From NCBI RefSeq assembly GCF_019665785.1, contig NZ_CP081149.1, positions 3,348,001 to 3,412,000 of the forward strand: a stretch of DNA of 64,000 bases, read 5' to 3'. The notes below the pieces were generated by a model, which worked only from the letters and a program-made list of their open reading frames with translations, made no database searches and was not told where the DNA came from. The DNA is from Deefgea piscis (GTDB taxonomy: Bacteria > Pseudomonadota > Gammaproteobacteria > Burkholderiales > Chitinibacteraceae). The position numbers and the translations under genes are program-made. How positions within the stretch are numbered: the first letter of the stretch is position 1; every line of letters starts with the position of its first letter. This document shows, in pieces, positions 44,184-53,176 of the stretch.

Positions 44184-45464
44184 ATGAGCACGCAAGCAAA
44201 ACGCATCGCAGCAATCGAAAATGACTGGCAGACTAACCCGCGTTGGAAGGGCATAACACGCCCTTATACCGCAGCTGATGTTGATCGTTTGCGGGGGACT
44301 TTATTGCAGGAATATACCCTTGCAAGTCACGGCGCTAAAAAACTGTGGCAATTGATGCACGAAACACCTTACGTTCATGCCTTGGGCGCATTGACTGGCA
44401 ATCAAGCAATGCAACAAGTTAAAGCGGGTCTCAAAGCCATTTACCTTTCTGGCTGGCAAGTGGCAGCAGACGCCAATCAAGCCGGTGAAATGTACCCTGA
44501 TCAATCGCTCTATCCAGCCAATTCAGTACCGCAAGTTGTTCGCCGCATTAATAATACTTTAGCGCGTGCTGACCAAATCAATCACTCAGAAGGTGATGAC
44601 AGCATTGATTTTTACGCACCGATTGTTGCTGATGCCGAAGCAGGTTTTGGTGGCGTACTCAATGCGTTTGAACTGATGAAAGCGATGATTGAAGCCGGTG
44701 CTGCCGGGGTTCACTTTGAAGACCAACTGGCCTCAGTTAAAAAATGCGGTCATATGGGCGGCAAAGTCTTGGTGCCAACGCGTGAAGCCATCGAAAAACT
44801 GGTTGCCGCGCGTTTAGCTGCCGATGTGATGGGCGTACCGACTATTATCGTGGCACGTACTGACGCTGAAGCTGCTGATTTGCTCACCAGCGATGTGGAT
44901 GATAACGACAAGCCATTCTGCACTGGCGAGCGCACGATGGAAGGCTTTTACAAGACGTATCCAGGTCTAGACCAAGCCATCTCTCGCGGTTTAGCGTATG
45001 CGCCTTATGCGGATCTGGTTTGGTGCGAAACCGGCAAGCCTGATTTGGAATATGCGCGTAAATTTGCCGATGCAATTCATGCCAAATTCCCTGGCAAATT
45101 GCTGGCTTATAACTGCTCGCCATCATTTAACTGGAAGAAAAACCTCGATGACGCAACGATTGCCAAGTTCCAAAAAGAACTCGGTGCCATGGGGTATAAA
45201 TTCCAATTTATCACTTTGGCAGGCTTCCATGCCTTGAACTACGGCATGTTTAATTTGGCACACGGCTATGCACGTGAAGGCATGAGCGCTTTTGTTGAAT
45301 TGCAAGAAGCCGAATTTGCTGCTGCACCACGCGGCTTTACCGCAGTTAAACACCAGCGGGAAGTCGGTACCGGTTACTTTGATCAAGTAACTCAAGTGAT
45401 TCAACAAGGCCAATCATCCACCACCGCCTTGCAAGGTTCTACCGAAGAAGAACAATTTCATTAA
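44184..45464 (+). CDS. aceA: Isocitrate lyase
   Basis: First enzyme of the glyoxylate shunt: isocitrate to glyoxylate and succinate. The catalytic [14 protein letters not shown] motif is near residue 190, with [19 protein letters not shown] near 219 and the [11 protein letters not shown] segment near 311. 426 residues. GGAG stands seven bases before the ATG at 44184; the frame extends 22 codons upstream without a better start. It precedes aceB. No aceK (isocitrate dehydrogenase kinase) lies here. Confidence 0.95.
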   Translation: MSTQAKRIAAIENDWQTNPRWKGITRPYTAADVDRLRGTLLQEYTLASHGAKKLWQLMHETPYVHALGALTGNQAMQQVKAGLKAIYLSGWQVAADANQAGEMYPDQSLYPANSVPQVVRRINNTLARADQINHSEGDDSIDFYAPIVADAEAGFGGVLNAFELMKAMIEAGAAGVHFEDQLASVKKCGHMGGKVLVPTREAIEKLVAARLAADVMGVPTIIVARTDAEAADLLTSDVDDNDKPFCTGERTMEGFYKTYPGLDQAISRGLAYAPYADLVWCETGKPDLEYARKFADAIHAKFPGKLLAYNCSPSFNWKKNLDDATIAKFQKELGAMGYKFQFITLAGFHALNYGMFNLAHGYAREGMSAFVELQEAEFAAAPRGFTAVKHQREVGTGYFDQVTQVIQQGQSSTTALQGSTEEEQFH

Positions 45465-45563
45465 TCGGGTATTAGCATATAGATCATGCTAAATAAGGTA
45501 TAGCGACAAATACCCTGTGACGGCACCTTGTGCCGTCACAGTCTCTTGCAAGGGAGCATCACG

Positions 45564-47135
45564 ATGAATATGCGAATTAAAGGTCAAACCAGTCCAGAAG
45601 TGAGTAGCATACTGACTCCAGCTGCGCTTGATTTTTTGGCGCAACTACACCGCCAATTTGAACCCCGCCGTCGAGAATTAATGGCTGCTCGCCAAGCTCG
45701 CCAAGCGCAATTGGATGCCGGCATTAAGCCTGACTTTCTCGCCGAAACGGCACACATCCGTGCCGGTGACTGGCAAATCAATCCCTTACCTGCCGATTTA
45801 TTAGATCGACGCGTCGAAATTACTGGCCCGGTCGAGAGAAAAATGATGATCAATGCCCTTAATTCTGGGGCAAAATCATTTATGGCCGATTTCGAAGATT
45901 CCAATACCCCGACTTGGAACAATCAAATCGAAGGGCAAATCAATGTGCGTGATGCTTATCGCCGCACAATCAGCTTTACTAGCCCTGAAGGCAAGGTTTA
46001 CGCACTCAACGATGAAATTGCCACCCTCGTCATTCGGCCACGTGGCTGGCATTTAATGGAAAAACATTTCGAAGTTGATGGCGAAATCATGTCCGGTTCG
46101 CTATTTGATTTCGGTTTAGTGGTGTTTCACAATCTGCAATATCGCCTCAGCCAAGGCAGCTCTTGTTATTTCTACTTGCCCAAAATGGAATCCCATCTTG
46201 AAGCACGCTTATGGAATGACGTGTTTACTTGGGCAGAAAATCAGCTTAAAGCGCCACATGCTTGTATCAAAGGCACCGTGCTGATCGAAACGATTTTAGC
46301 CGCGTTTGAAATGGACGAAATTTTGTATGAATTACGTGAGCATTCATCAGGCCTAAATGCAGGGCGTTGGGATTACATCTTTAGCTGCATCAAAAAATTC
46401 CGCATGGATCGCGACTTTTGCCTGGCCGATCGCAGCCAAATTACCATGACCGTGCCATTTATGCGCGCGTACTCCTTACTTTTACTCAAAACCTGTCATC
46501 AGCGTGGCGCGCCAGCGATGGGCGGCATGTCGGCGTATATTCCGGTTAAATCCGATCCAGTGGCCAATGAAAAAGCCATGACCCAAGTACGAGCCGATAA
46601 AGAACGCGATGCCGGTGATGGCTACGATGGCGGCTGGGTGGCGCATCCGGGCTTAGTCCCTGTCGCGATGGCCGCTTGGGATGCTGTCTTGGGCGATCAG
46701 CCCAATCAAATTAGCAAACAGCGTGATGATATTGCCTGCTCGGCAGCAGATTTACTCAACTTCCAACCCGAATGCCCAATTACTGAGGCCGGTTTACGCG
46801 GCAATATCTCGGTCGGTGTGCAGTATCTGGCATCGTGGTTAGCAGGCATGGGTTGCGTACCGATTCATAACTTGATGGAAGACGCTGCCACTGCTGAAAT
46901 TAGCCGTTCGCAAATTTGGCAATGGCTACGCTCAGACAAAGGCGTACTGGTGGATGGTCGCAAAGTCACTGTCGAATTATTTCATCAGTGGTTACCTGAA
47001 GAAGTGGCTAAAATCGAAGCACAAGGCCGTTTTAGCGCTACTTTAACTGAGGCGGCCAAGCTCTTTGACCAAATCACCACTGCCGATGAGTTTATTGAGT
47101 TTCTGACTCTACCGGGCTACGCCAGAATTGCTTAA
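45564..47135 (+). CDS. aceB: Malate synthase A
   Basis: Second enzyme of the glyoxylate shunt: glyoxylate plus acetyl-CoA to malate. 523 residues, size of the A isoform. [20 protein letters not shown] near residue 97, the [13 protein letters not shown] region near 267, and the catalytic-Asp block [20 protein letters not shown] near 432 are typical. AAGGGAG precedes the ATG at 45564, chosen over an upstream in-frame ATG. About 100 bases after aceA and followed by a strong terminator, so probably one operon. Confidence 0.95.
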   Translation: MNMRIKGQTSPEVSSILTPAALDFLAQLHRQFEPRRRELMAARQARQAQLDAGIKPDFLAETAHIRAGDWQINPLPADLLDRRVEITGPVERKMMINALNSGAKSFMADFEDSNTPTWNNQIEGQINVRDAYRRTISFTSPEGKVYALNDEIATLVIRPRGWHLMEKHFEVDGEIMSGSLFDFGLVVFHNLQYRLSQGSSCYFYLPKMESHLEARLWNDVFTWAENQLKAPHACIKGTVLIETILAAFEMDEILYELREHSSGLNAGRWDYIFSCIKKFRMDRDFCLADRSQITMTVPFMRAYSLLLLKTCHQRGAPAMGGMSAYIPVKSDPVANEKAMTQVRADKERDAGDGYDGGWVAHPGLVPVAMAAWDAVLGDQPNQISKQRDDIACSAADLLNFQPECPITEAGLRGNISVGVQYLASWLAGMGCVPIHNLMEDAATAEISRSQIWQWLRSDKGVLVDGRKVTVELFHQWLPEEVAKIEAQGRFSATLTEAAKLFDQITTADEFIEFLTLPGYARIA

Positions 47136-47160
47136 TTTATATTTGATTCAATGCTTAATC

Positions 47161-47185
47161 TGCCTCGGGAAACCGAGGCATTTTT
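47161..47185 (+). terminator. Intrinsic terminator after aceB
   Basis: TGCCTCGG-GAAA-CCGAGGCA hairpin with a GNRA loop, followed by TTTTTGTT. Confidence 0.92.
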
Positions 47186-47265
47186 GTTGTATCGGCGTAG
47201 ATTCACTAGCCTATCTTACCAATGCCTCCTAGAATCTTACTTCGGACTCAAGAGAAGCCCATAAA

Positions 47266-47889
47266 ATGAAGCTAATTACCGCACTACATAGCCCATTCGG
47301 TCGGAAAATTCGCATTGTCTTGGCGGAAAAAAAGATCGACTTTGAGCTGATCATTGCCAAGCCCGGCGAAGATGATGCCCTTATTCAGAGCTATAACCCA
47401 CTGGGTAAAGTGCCGGTTTTGGCGCTCGATGATGGTCGCGTCATTTATGATTCAAGTGTTATCGCCGAGCACTTAGACTACCTGTCGCCTGTGTGTAAGT
47501 TATTTCCAAGTGATCAACGTCCGATGATTAGCGCCAAACGCACCGCCGCTTTAGCCGATGGGATTTGTGATGCTGCCGTTGCCATCGTGATGGAGCAGCG
47601 CCGCCCTAGCGCCTTGCAAAGCCAAGATGCGATGAACCGCCAGCAAGATAAAATCATCCGTGGCTTAGCCGCATTAGAAAGCCAACTGGAAGAAAAGCGC
47701 TGGTTTTCTGGCGATGCATATAGCATTGCGGATATTGCCGTTATTTGTATGCTGGAATATCTGGATTTACGCCTGCCCCAACTGCAATGGGCCACTCACT
47801 ATCTGGCTTTGCAGCAATATCATCAGCGTGTTGCCGAGCGAGCCGCGATTATTGAAACTCGCCCGCTAGAGATTACTTCTCTCGCTTAA
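47266..47889 (+). CDS. Glutathione S-transferase, YibF-like
   Basis: 207 residues. N-terminal thioredoxin-like domain MKLITALHSPFGRKIRIVLA with the Ser of SPFGRK in the usual glutathione-site position, and NPLGKVPVLALDDGRVIYDSSVIAEHLDY (given in part: NPLGKVPVL, DSSVIAEHLDY) for the glutathione-binding loop. The C-terminal helical domain carries ADGICDAAVAIVMEQRRPSA near 97. Overall it resembles E. coli YibF, whose substrate is unknown. Monocistronic between terminators. Confidence 0.88.
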   Translation: MKLITALHSPFGRKIRIVLAEKKIDFELIIAKPGEDDALIQSYNPLGKVPVLALDDGRVIYDSSVIAEHLDYLSPVCKLFPSDQRPMISAKRTAALADGICDAAVAIVMEQRRPSALQSQDAMNRQQDKIIRGLAALESQLEEKRWFSGDAYSIADIAVICMLEYLDLRLPQLQWATHYLALQQYHQRVAERAAIIETRPLEITSLA

Positions 47890-47894
47890 GTCCA

Positions 47895-47926
47895 AAAAAA
47901 GCGCAGATAAAAATCTGCGCTTTTTT
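47895..47926. terminator. Bidirectional terminator between GST and glucose ABC genes
   Basis: AAAAAGCGCAGAT-AAAA-ATCTGCGCTTTTT with an A tract before and T tract after; the genes on both sides converge. Confidence 0.9.
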
Positions 47927-47944
47927 ATTGGCCGTGTGCTGCGG

Positions 47945-49033
47945 TTAAATTCTAGCTTCAGTAACAGGATCGAATAACACCACTTTTTTCATATCCAGCA
48001 CCAGCTTAATACTCTGCCCTGTGGGCGGAACCAGTCGGGGATGCACACGAGCAATCACTTCAACGCCGTTAATTTCGGTGTACACCATCGTGTCAGGCCC
48101 CGTCGGCTCGGTGATTTTCACCTTACACTCAAGCGCACTCGATTGCGCCTCTGCCACATCCAGCTGTTCTGGCCGAATCCCTAAGGTAATTTTCTCGCCC
48201 AAGCGCGCACGCAAATTTGGCCGTTGCGCCAAGCTAATAAAATATGGGCTCGCCATCCCTTGCAAAGAAACACCCAACTCGCCGTCATGCTCAATTAAAT
48301 GGCAGGGAATAAAATTCATTGAGGGTGAACCGATAAAACTCGCCACAAAGAGGTTGGCTGGGTTTTCATAAATATCTTGTGGTCGACCAAACTGTTGAAT
48401 CACGCCGTCTTTCATTACTGCAATTTTATCGCCAAGCGTCATCGCTTCAATCTGATCGTGCGTCACGTACACAATTGTCGTTTTCAGGCGTTGGTGCAGT
48501 TGTTTGATTTCAACGCGCATTTCAACGCGCAATTTAGCATCCAAATTCGATAGCGGCTCATCAAATAAAAATAGCTTGGGATTGCGTGCCAATGCGCGCC
48601 CCATCGCCACGCGCTGCCGTTGCCCGCCAGACAGGGCGGCAGGTTTACGCTCGAGCAAATGATCCATTTGCAGCATTTTGGCTACGCGAGCAATGATTTC
48701 ATTTTGCTCGGCCTTAGCAATGCCGCGGGTTTCTAAGCCAAAAGCAATGTTTTGTCGAACCGTCATCGTTGGATATAAGGCATAGCTTTGAAACACCATC
48801 GCGATGTCGCGATCTTTTGGCGCGACATCGTTCACAACACGATCAGCAATACACACCTCACCGCTGCTGGGACTTTCTAAGCCAGCAATAATGTTCATTA
48901 ATGTCGATTTACCACAACCGGATGGGCCAACCAAAATCAAAAACTCACCGGACTCAATATCAATATTGATGCCTTTTAAAATTTGCGTATCACCAAATGT
49001 CTTGGTGACATTTTTAATGGCTAAAGCACCCAT
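47945..49033 (-). CDS. gtsD: Sugar ABC transporter ATP-binding protein (GtsD/MalK family)
   Basis: 363-residue CUT1-type ATPase. Walker A LVGPSGCGKSTLMNIIAG is near residue 34, the signature LSGGQRQRVAMGRALARNPK near 135 and Walker B LFLFDEPLSNLDAK near 156. A C-terminal MalK-like regulatory (TOBE) domain follows. GGAGAATGCA precedes the ATG at 49033. The frame runs 43 codons further upstream, but that would overlap the permease gene. Last gene of the importer operon; energises uptake through GtsB and GtsC. Confidence 0.88.
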   Translation of the reverse strand: MGALAIKNVTKTFGDTQILKGINIDIESGEFLILVGPSGCGKSTLMNIIAGLESPSSGEVCIADRVVNDVAPKDRDIAMVFQSYALYPTMTVRQNIAFGLETRGIAKAEQNEIIARVAKMLQMDHLLERKPAALSGGQRQRVAMGRALARNPKLFLFDEPLSNLDAKLRVEMRVEIKQLHQRLKTTIVYVTHDQIEAMTLGDKIAVMKDGVIQQFGRPQDIYENPANLFVASFIGSPSMNFIPCHLIEHDGELGVSLQGMASPYFISLAQRPNLRARLGEKITLGIRPEQLDVAEAQSSALECKVKITEPTGPDTMVYTEINGVEVIARVHPRLVPPTGQSIKLVLDMKKVVLFDPVTEARI

Positions 49034-49076
49034 TGCATTCTCCAAATTGATTGAATAAGCCAAGTCATCACTTGAC

Positions 49077-49931
49077 TTAACCTTTGACCGCACCTGCCGA
49101 CAAACCTTTAACAAAATATTTGCCGCAAAACACATACACCGCAATCGTTGGTAACGCCGCAATCAGTGCTGCAGCCATATCGACGTTGTATTCCTTCACA
49201 TTGGTCGAGGTATTGGCCATATTATTCAAACCCACGGTAATCGGCTGACTATCTCCGGCGGAGAAAACCACACCAAATAAGAAATCATTCCAAATATTGG
49301 TAAATTGCCAGATCAACGTCACCATAATAATCGGCGTCGACATAGGGATAATAATTCGCCAAAAAATACGCCAAAATCCAGCGCCATCGAGCCGCGCAGC
49401 TTTAATCAGCTCATCAGGAATGCCCACATAGTAATTGCGAAAAAACAGCGTCGTTGAGGCTAAACCACACACTACGTGCACAAAAACCAAGCCGGTGGTG
49501 GTGCTGGCAATGCCCAGCCAACCTAAGGTTTGCGCCATGGGTAGCAGCAAGACCTGAAATGGCATAAACACCCCAAATAAAATCATCGCAAACACAATAT
49601 TGGAGCCCGGAAAACGCCATTTCGACAACACATAGCCATTAATCGCGCCCAACGTCGTTGAAATCAACACCGCAGGAATAACCATTTTGACTGAGTTCAA
49701 AAAATAGCCTGATAGACCATCACAAGAAACCCCAGTACAAGCTGAACTCCACGCCTTGCCCCACGCAGCAAAACCGATGTTTTGTGGGAAAGACAATAAG
49801 TTGCCTGTGCGAATTTCTTCCATATCTTTCACCGACGTTGTCAGCATCACATACAGCGGAATCAAGTAATACAGCGCGGCAAACACCAGCGCGGCATACA
49901 CCAAACCCCGCCAAAAACGTTCTTGGTTCAT
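49077..49931 (-). CDS. gtsC: Sugar ABC transporter permease (GtsC/MalG type)
   Basis: 284 residues, six hydrophobic segments. The permease-ATPase contact loop (EAA motif) reads EPELIKAARLDGA-like in IPDELIKAARLDGAGFWRIF near residue 178. CTGVSCDGLSGYFLNSVKMV near 59 is seen in the glucose-type family. AGGGAG stands before the ATG at 49931. It lies between gtsB and gtsD. A repeat element of about 100 bases separates it from gtsB. Confidence 0.88.
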   Translation of the reverse strand: MNQERFWRGLVYAALVFAALYYLIPLYVMLTTSVKDMEEIRTGNLLSFPQNIGFAAWGKAWSSACTGVSCDGLSGYFLNSVKMVIPAVLISTTLGAINGYVLSKWRFPGSNIVFAMILFGVFMPFQVLLLPMAQTLGWLGIASTTTGLVFVHVVCGLASTTLFFRNYYVGIPDELIKAARLDGAGFWRIFWRIIIPMSTPIIMVTLIWQFTNIWNDFLFGVVFSAGDSQPITVGLNNMANTSTNVKEYNVDMAAALIAALPTIAVYVFCGKYFVKGLSAGAVKG

Positions 49932-49957
49932 ACCATTCTCCCTGATACGCAAACCCG

Positions 49958-50065
49958 ACGCAGAGGCGCAGAGACGCGGAGAAAAACATCAGATGGCATC
50001 ATGCAGATGTGAGCTAAGTTCATGCTCAAAAGCGTTCCTCTGCGTCTCTGCGTCTCTGCGTTCGC
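49958..50065. repeat. CAGAGRCGCAGAG inverted-repeat element, copy 2
   Basis: The left arm begins ACGCAGAGGCGCAGAGACGC (49958), continuing GGAGAAAAACATC; the right arm GTTCCTCTGCGTCTCTGCGT then CTCTGCGTTCG (50034-50065) is its inverted partner around a central region of about 45 bases. Same family as 10348-10455. Confidence 0.82.
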
Positions 50066-50093
50066 CGTTGTTTTTATATCTTGTGATAGGACA

Positions 50094-50993
50094 TTAACCA
50101 TTGCCGTCTTTCCTCAGCTCTGAATACAAATACGGCACCACAATGGCTGCTACCGCCATCAGCATCATCATCGCGCTGGCGGCACCGACCCCCATTTGTC
50201 CGCGTGTAAAGGCCATTGAATACATAAAGGTTGCTGGCAGATCCGATGAATAGCCTGGTCCGCCGCCCGTTAACGCCATAATCAAATCGAAGCTTTTAAT
50301 CGCAATGTGTGAGAGCACCATCAAGGTTGAAAACACCACCGGCCGCAATGCCGGTAGCACGATTTTCCAATAAATTCGTGGCAAGCTCGCGCCATCAATT
50401 TGCGCGGCTTTAATAATCGAATCATCAACCCCACGCAAACCGGCTAAAAACAGCGCCATCACAAATCCCGATGATTGCCATAAACCCGCCAGTACCACGG
50501 TATAAATCGACATATCGGAATTAACTAACCAATCAAAGGTGAAATGGGTAAAACCCCAGTCATGCATCAATTTTTCTATCCCTAAGCCGGGATTCAAAAT
50601 CCATTTCCACGCGGTACCGGTCACAATGAAAGACAGCGCCATGGGATAAAGATAAATCGTGCGAATCGCCCCTTCAAAACGGATTTTTTGATCCAATAAA
50701 ATGGCCAAGACGATACCGATGCCCATCGCACCGCCAATAAACAGCACCGCGAAAATCACTAAATTGCGCACAGCAACCCACCAGCGCTCATTTTCAAATA
50801 GGGTGATGTATTGCGCTAAACCCGCCCATTCATAATTGGGCAGCATCCGCGAGGTGGTGAATGACAAATAGCCATTCCAGACAATAAAGCCATATAAAAA
50901 AACTAGGGTCAGAACAAACGACGGGGCTAAAACGAGGCGCGGCAGCCAGCGCTCCGCAAACCCATAATGGGCCGTACGGACAGGCATCGTCAT
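50094..50993 (-). CDS. gtsB: Sugar ABC transporter permease (GtsB/MalF type)
   Basis: 299 residues with six hydrophobic segments. RWLPRLVLAPSFVLTLVFLY at the N-terminus, and the EAA-type loop VDDSIIKAAQIDGASLPRIY near residue 192 is the contact site with the ATPase. ALTGGGPGYSSDLPATFMY near 241 is typical of this CUT1 group. GGAGAATCCAAT precedes the ATG. It follows the binding-protein gene by about 90 bases. Confidence 0.88.
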   Translation of the reverse strand: MTMPVRTAHYGFAERWLPRLVLAPSFVLTLVFLYGFIVWNGYLSFTTSRMLPNYEWAGLAQYITLFENERWWVAVRNLVIFAVLFIGGAMGIGIVLAILLDQKIRFEGAIRTIYLYPMALSFIVTGTAWKWILNPGLGIEKLMHDWGFTHFTFDWLVNSDMSIYTVVLAGLWQSSGFVMALFLAGLRGVDDSIIKAAQIDGASLPRIYWKIVLPALRPVVFSTLMVLSHIAIKSFDLIMALTGGGPGYSSDLPATFMYSMAFTRGQMGVGAASAMMMLMAVAAIVVPYLYSELRKDGNG

Positions 50994-51084
50994 ATTGGAT
51001 TCTCCGCAAAGCAGCGATAAAGAGATGGGTATATGAATGAGTAATACTATTTAAATAATATTCATCCATATACCCTGTAGAGAA

Positions 51085-52329
51085 TTACATTGTTTTCGCC
51101 GCTTTAGCGATTTTTGCAGCAGCGTCTTTCGCGCTCATTTTGTCGTCATTCCAGAACTGCGTTACCACATCAAACATTGCGCCTTGCGTTGCTGACTTCA
51201 TTGCCATGCCATGCGCCCATGATGGGATCAAAGTGCCTTTAGTCGATGCCATCTTGAAGTCTTCAGCTGACTTTTGACCACACATATCAAACTTGCTCAT
51301 ATTCACGCCCAAACGAGCAGGAATTGAGCCTTTGTTTAAATTAAATAGCTCTTGAAACTCTGGGCTCATCAACGTTGCGGCTAATGCTTGCTGCCCTTTT
51401 TCAGCCTCTTTGTTTTTCAATTTAAACATCGCAAAACTATCAATATTAAAGGTGTAAGCATTCGCAGTACCCGGTGCGGCTACACAAAGAAAATCTTTGC
51501 CCGGCACTTTACCGGCCGCCATAAACTCGCCCTTGGCCCAGTCACCCATAAACTGCATACCGGCCTTGCCATTAATCACCATACTGGTGGCTAAATTCCA
51601 TTCGCGGCCTGAGCTATTTTTGTCGGTAAACGGTTTGATTTTTTTATACGTTTCCAAAGCCTTAATCATCGTTGGGCCACTTAAAGTGCCTTGATCAAGT
51701 TGCACAAACGCTTTTTTATAAAAATCAGCACCACCCACACCCAAAGCAACGGTTTCAAATACGGTGCTGTCTTGCCAAGGTTGGCCACCATACGCCACCG
51801 GCTGAACGCCAATTTTTTGTAACGCTGCAGCGGTAACAAAAAACTCATCCCAAGTTGTTGGCACTTTGGCATTGGCTTTTTTCAATAATTCTGGATTCAC
51901 CCACAGCCAATTCACACGATGCACATTCACTGGCGCGGCAACGTATTGGCCTTTGTATTTCACGACGCTAGATACCACCGGTGGCAATAATTTATCCCAG
52001 CCACCTTTTTTAGCCACGTCATCAATTGAAGCTAGCACCCCTTCGGCACCCCACTCTTGAATCGAAGGCCCTTTAATTTGCGCTGCCGCTGGTGGGTTGC
52101 CAGAAACCACGCGCGTTTTGAGCGCAGTCATGGCGTTTTCACCACCACCACCGGCTACGGCAAAATCTTTCCAGGTGTAACCTTTGGCTTCCATCATTTT
52201 TTTTAATTCAGCCACTGATTTGGCTTCACCGCCTGAAGTCCAATAATGCAAGACTTCGACTTCAACAGCCTGTGCTGCGAACGCAACGCCCATTCCTGCA
52301 ACCAGCAAACCCAACTTGGTAAGACGCAT
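51085..52329 (-). CDS. gtsA: Sugar ABC transporter binding protein, GtsA-like (glucose)
   Basis: 414-residue periplasmic binding protein. Signal peptide about 1-21 (ending AAQA). It resembles Pseudomonas GtsA, the glucose-binding protein: VEVLHYWTSGGEAKSVAELK, KGYTWKDFAVAGGGGENAMT (near 49), VNVHRVNWLWVNPELLKKAN (near 118) and YGGQPWQDSTVFETVALGVG (near 158). On this basis the operon is called gtsABCD, with glucose (possibly also mannose) as likely substrate (inference). GGAGATTACGATA precedes the ATG. Glucose uptake would complement the gluconate module at 18 kb. Confidence 0.87.
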   Translation of the reverse strand: MRLTKLGLLVAGMGVAFAAQAVEVEVLHYWTSGGEAKSVAELKKMMEAKGYTWKDFAVAGGGGENAMTALKTRVVSGNPPAAAQIKGPSIQEWGAEGVLASIDDVAKKGGWDKLLPPVVSSVVKYKGQYVAAPVNVHRVNWLWVNPELLKKANAKVPTTWDEFFVTAAALQKIGVQPVAYGGQPWQDSTVFETVALGVGGADFYKKAFVQLDQGTLSGPTMIKALETYKKIKPFTDKNSSGREWNLATSMVINGKAGMQFMGDWAKGEFMAAGKVPGKDFLCVAAPGTANAYTFNIDSFAMFKLKNKEAEKGQQALAATLMSPEFQELFNLNKGSIPARLGVNMSKFDMCGQKSAEDFKMASTKGTLIPSWAHGMAMKSATQGAMFDVVTQFWNDDKMSAKDAAAKIAKAAKTM

Positions 52330-52391
52330 TATCGTAATCTCCAGATGATTTTAATTTTGCCGAGTGCAGTCCTGCCTTCGGTTGTAGTCAG

Positions 52392-52458
52392 AATATAGTA
52401 ACTACACACTGATACAAATCAGGTAATCACCGGACAGGTATTCAACCTAGGGTAAACA
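52392..52458 (-). promoter_or_regulatory. Candidate activator sites and -10 element upstream of gtsA
   Basis: Three similar 8-mers in one orientation: GGTAATCA (52422), GGTATTCA (52437) and GGTAAACA (52451), spaced 15 and 14 bases (TGNNTACC on the minus strand). Downstream on the minus strand a TATATT (52397-52392) lacks a good -35 partner. This suggests an activator-dependent promoter; the two-component regulator encoded just upstream is the natural candidate (inference). Confidence 0.5.
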
Positions 52459-52473
52459 CCTTACGATCAAATG

Positions 52474-52508
52474 CAAAAATGCCGCTCACTTTAGCAATGA
52501 ACGGCACT
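52474..52508 (-). terminator. Intrinsic terminator after the response-regulator gene
   Basis: Minus strand TGCCGTTCA ... TGAGCGGCA (9-bp stem with a wobble, 9-base loop) followed by TTTTTGC; it separates the two-component genes from gtsA. Confidence 0.75.
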
Positions 52509-52531
52509 TTAAACTGACTTAATGCTTTTAA

Positions 52532-53176
52532 TTAAGCAAACCAATCACTCGTTGGGACTTCTTTAAGCATGGCGGCTAATTCCATCGCCGAATGGACATG
52601 CATTTTGGTAAAAATTCGCGCCCGATGCACTTCGACGGTTTTGGTGCTGATATCCAATCGATCGGCAATCTGTTTATTGAGCTTACCCAATAAAATTTCT
52701 TGTAGCACTTCGCGCTCGCGTGGCGTTAAATCGGCGAGCAATTCCACTACTTTTTGTTGATGCTGTGCATTACCTCGGCGCTGCTGATCTTCACTCAAAC
52801 ACGCTTGTACCCGAGTGAGTAGTAAATCTTGATCGCACGGTTTTTCCATAAAATCGCTGGCACCATCTTTGAGTGCATTCACTGCCATTGGCACATCACC
52901 ATGCCCCGTTAAAAAAATCACAGGCGGTAAATAGCTGCCTTCGCGCAGCTCGGCAAACAGCTCTAGCCCACTCATTCCGTCCATACGCACATCGACAATC
53001 AAGCAAGCAAAACGACTCGCATCACCCTCGTCTAAAAAAGCCTCGGCAGAGGCATACGTCACCACAGGGCAGTCATGAGTTTCTAGCAATAAAGCCAATG
53101 AATCTCGTACCGCTTCATCATCATCAATCACCGCAACGGTTCGAATTGCTGCTTTGTTCGTCAAAACAGGCTTCAT
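52532..53176 (-). CDS. FixJ/LuxR-type response regulator
   Basis: 214 residues. Receiver domain with the acidic pair VIDDDEAVRDSLALLLE (residues 16-32), phospho-Asp in LIVDVRMDGMSGLE near 62 and the switch Thr/Lys in FLTGHGDVPMAV and FMEKPCDQ. A LuxR-type helix-turn-helix follows: LTPREREVLQEILLGKLNKQ near 150 then ISTKTVEVHRARIFTKM. FixJ/TtrR-like architecture. Its ATG overlaps the kinase stop (ATGA). Its likely targets include the adjacent gts promoter (inference). A terminator follows. Confidence 0.9.
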   Translation of the reverse strand: MKPVLTNKAAIRTVAVIDDDEAVRDSLALLLETHDCPVVTYASAEAFLDEGDASRFACLIVDVRMDGMSGLELFAELREGSYLPPVIFLTGHGDVPMAVNALKDGASDFMEKPCDQDLLLTRVQACLSEDQQRRGNAQHQQKVVELLADLTPREREVLQEILLGKLNKQIADRLDISTKTVEVHRARIFTKMHVHSAMELAAMLKEVPTSDWFA

